Assembly: GCA_025351555.1 (NCBI GenBank)
Contig: JANXVS010000021.1
Location: forward strand, 1-6,956
Source of the DNA: Pseudomonadota bacterium
Lineage (GTDB): Bacteria > Pseudomonadota > Gammaproteobacteria > Xanthomonadales > Rhodanobacteraceae
Length of the DNA stretch: 6,956 nucleotides
Reading direction: 5' to 3'
This document shows, in pieces, positions 5,795 to 6,956 of the stretch. Below the pieces are notes generated by a model. That model ran no database searches, was not told the origin of the DNA, and saw only the letters and a program-made list of their open reading frames with translations. Both the position numbers and the translations under genes were made by a program. Numbering within the stretch: position 1 is the stretch's first letter; every line of letters begins with the position of its first letter.

Positions 5795-6454
5795 ATGACC
5801 AAACGCTCTCTTGCCCTGACCGCCGCGATCAGCGCGACCATTGCATTGATCAGCATTTTCGCGTTCGACCGGAGTATCGCCCTGGCCGTGCATAACTCGA
5901 CATTCGAGAACGCGGCGTTCTTCGCTGGCGGCGAGTACTGGCTCGACGTTGCTTCCGGACGCCAGCTGCTGGGATACAGCCATCGAAGCCTGTCGGGATT
6001 CCTGCTCGGCGGCAGCTTGATCGCGATCGGCCTGATCTGGTGGCTGCTGCGACGTACCAGCTATGTCGCGCGCGGCCTGGTGTTTTCCGGTTCCGTGCAG
6101 CTCTTCACGATTTTCTGCGCCTCGCTCATCAAGGGGTGGATGGGCCGGCTGCGACCCAACCAGCTTATTCAGCAAGGCAATTGGGAGCACCTCTGGTTTG
6201 GGGGTGGCGATTCCTTTCCGTCAGGGCACAACGCTTTTTACTGGGGCCTGTTCCTGCCCCTGGCCTACCTGTTCCCGAAGTACCGGATTCCCCTACTGAT
6301 CATCCCGCTATTCATGGCCTTCGCGCGCATCGATGAGGGTTATCATTTTCTTTCCGACGTGCTGGGTTCCATCGCATTGGCGGCGCTCGTCACGCTGCTC
6401 GCGGCTGCCCTGTTCGGGCACTGGGTCAAGCCCGCCGGCAAGGGCCGCGCTTGA
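5795..6454 (+). CDS. PAP2-superfamily membrane phosphatase
   Basis: A 219-residue integral membrane phosphatase of the PAP2 (type 2 phosphatidic acid phosphatase) superfamily. All three catalytic motifs are readable: KGWMGRLRP (K113 to P121, the Kx6RP motif), PSGH (142-145, with H145 as proton donor), and ARIDEGYHFLSD (177-188, the SRx5Hx3D motif with Ala for Ser, keeping R178, nucleophile H184 and D188). About six membrane segments lie near 8-24, 68-85, 92-111, 147-161, 165-177 and 189-208. A stretch at 35-65 between the first two helices is probably periplasmic. Substrate cannot be read from sequence: undecaprenyl diphosphate (PgpB/YbjG type), phosphatidylglycerol phosphate or lipid A phosphate are all known in the family. 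Its position 21 bp after uppP favours a lipid-carrier role. The ATG lacks an SD; a candidate leaderless promoter ends just before it. Confidence 0.93.
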   Translation: MTKRSLALTAAISATIALISIFAFDRSIALAVHNSTFENAAFFAGGEYWLDVASGRQLLGYSHRSLSGFLLGGSLIAIGLIWWLLRRTSYVARGLVFSGSVQLFTIFCASLIKGWMGRLRPNQLIQQGNWEHLWFGGGDSFPSGHNAFYWGLFLPLAYLFPKYRIPLLIIPLFMAFARIDEGYHFLSDVLGSIALAALVTLLAAALFGHWVKPAGKGRA

Positions 6455-6558
6455 GGGCCGGGACGCCGCCGTTGGCCGACCGGTTTTCCGCAGTCGCACA
6501 CGCTTTGGCGCACGCAATAAGCTAGGCTAAGTCTTTTCACTCCGGCCACGGTACTTCC

Positions 6559-6956
6559 ATGTCCACTTCGGCTCCTCCCGTTTCGGCTCCTCCCGTTTCC
6601 CAAACCCGCGCTTTCGTCACGATCTGGCTGATCGAACTGTGGGAGCGCTTCGGCTATTACGGCATGGCCGCGATCCTCGTGCTGTACATGGTCGAGAAGA
6701 TCGGCTTCCACGACGCGCAGGCAAACTTGGTCTGGGGCGCTTTCACGGCGCTCGTCTACGCGGCGCCGGCGATCGGCGGCTGGATCGGCGACAACGTGCT
6801 CGGTACGCGGCGCACGATGCCGATCGGCGCAGCGATCCTCGCGCTCGGCTACTTCATGCTCTCCGTGCCGTCCGACAACCTGTACTTCCTCTACGTGTCG
6901 ATGGGCGTCATCGTCGTCGGCAACGGCTTGTTCAAGGCCAACGCCGCAAACATGGT
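6559..6956 (+). CDS. POT/PTR2 family proton-coupled oligopeptide transporter, N-terminal part
   Basis: The 132 visible residues belong to a POT-family (MFS) proton-coupled di/tripeptide transporter; the right window edge cuts it, and family members are usually about 450-550 residues. The defining ExxERFxYYG motif is at 26-35 (ELWERFGYYG) in the first helix. The loop motif GGWIGDNVLGTRR (73-85) corresponds to the MFS A-motif region. GNGLFKANAANM (121-132) carries the conserved helix-4 lysine (K126) needed in characterised peptide transporters. Visible helices are near 33-46, 56-79, 88-103 and 108-125. Residues 4-13 are a doubled SAPPV encoded by a 15-bp tandem repeat. The ATG at 6559 is chosen because it directly precedes this cytoplasmic tail; the SD is weak. 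The 104-bp gap after the PAP2 gene has no convincing terminator or promoter, although an AT-richer patch lies near 6515-6535. Confidence 0.93.
   Translation, partial: MSTSAPPVSAPPVSQTRAFVTIWLIELWERFGYYGMAAILVLYMVEKIGFHDAQANLVWGAFTALVYAAPAIGGWIGDNVLGTRRTMPIGAAILALGYFMLSVPSDNLYFLYVSMGVIVVGNGLFKANAANM
6567..6599 (+). repeat. 15-bp in-frame tandem duplication in the transporter N-terminus
   Basis: The unit TTCGGCTCCTCCCGT occurs twice without change (6567-6581, 6582-6596), followed by TTC of a third. It is in frame and encodes SAPPV twice. Because the unit is 15 bp, gain or loss of a copy would not shift the frame. Confidence 0.9.

Noticed and set aside
6455..6558. Rho-independent terminator after the PAP2 gene
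   Set aside because: GC-rich segments exist, but I found no stem of useful length followed by a T run.
1..6956. A defence system, CRISPR array, prophage or other novel multi-gene system
   Set aside because: Every gene belongs to a recognisable housekeeping or envelope family; there are no spaced direct repeats, integrase, transposase or reverse transcriptase signatures.

Overview
This 6,956-bp window looks like ordinary chromosomal DNA from a GC-rich gammaproteobacterium. It is most likely one of the Xanthomonadales, perhaps Rhodanobacteraceae; that placement rests on overall protein flavour and is an inference. Coding density is high, every gap is under 130 bp, and I see no mobile element, RNA gene or CRISPR array.

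The left 4.2 kb is a leftward block. In order of transcription it holds gcvPB (PLP subunit of split glycine decarboxylase), dgkA (small integral-membrane diacylglycerol kinase), a TerC-family membrane protein, a LemA-family lipoprotein, and a TPM-domain (YgcG-like) membrane protein that runs off the left edge. Gaps are 18 bp (gcvPB-dgkA), 37 bp (dgkA-terC), 90 bp (terC-lemA) and 18 bp (lemA-TPM). lemA and TPM are therefore almost certainly co-transcribed, and lemA has room and sequence for its own promoter.

The right 2.6 kb is rightward. It starts with a secreted CAP/PR-1-like gene, divergent from gcvPB across 121 bp and interrupted by one in-frame TGA although the rest of the domain is intact. 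Then come uppP (undecaprenyl-diphosphate phosphatase), a PAP2-superfamily membrane phosphatase 21 bp downstream, and the 5' part of a POT/PTR2 peptide transporter cut by the right edge.

A membrane and envelope theme links several genes. UppP and the PAP2 protein are unrelated enzyme families that can both act on polyprenyl or lipid phosphates, and DgkA recycles diacylglycerol. I found no clearly new system. The items most worth checking are the nonsense codon in the CAP gene, a REP-like palindrome with a 5' GTAG in the gcvPB/CAP intergenic region, and a shared 12-bp extended -10 motif before uppP and the PAP2 gene. The second copy of that motif is placed so that the PAP2 mRNA would be leaderless.
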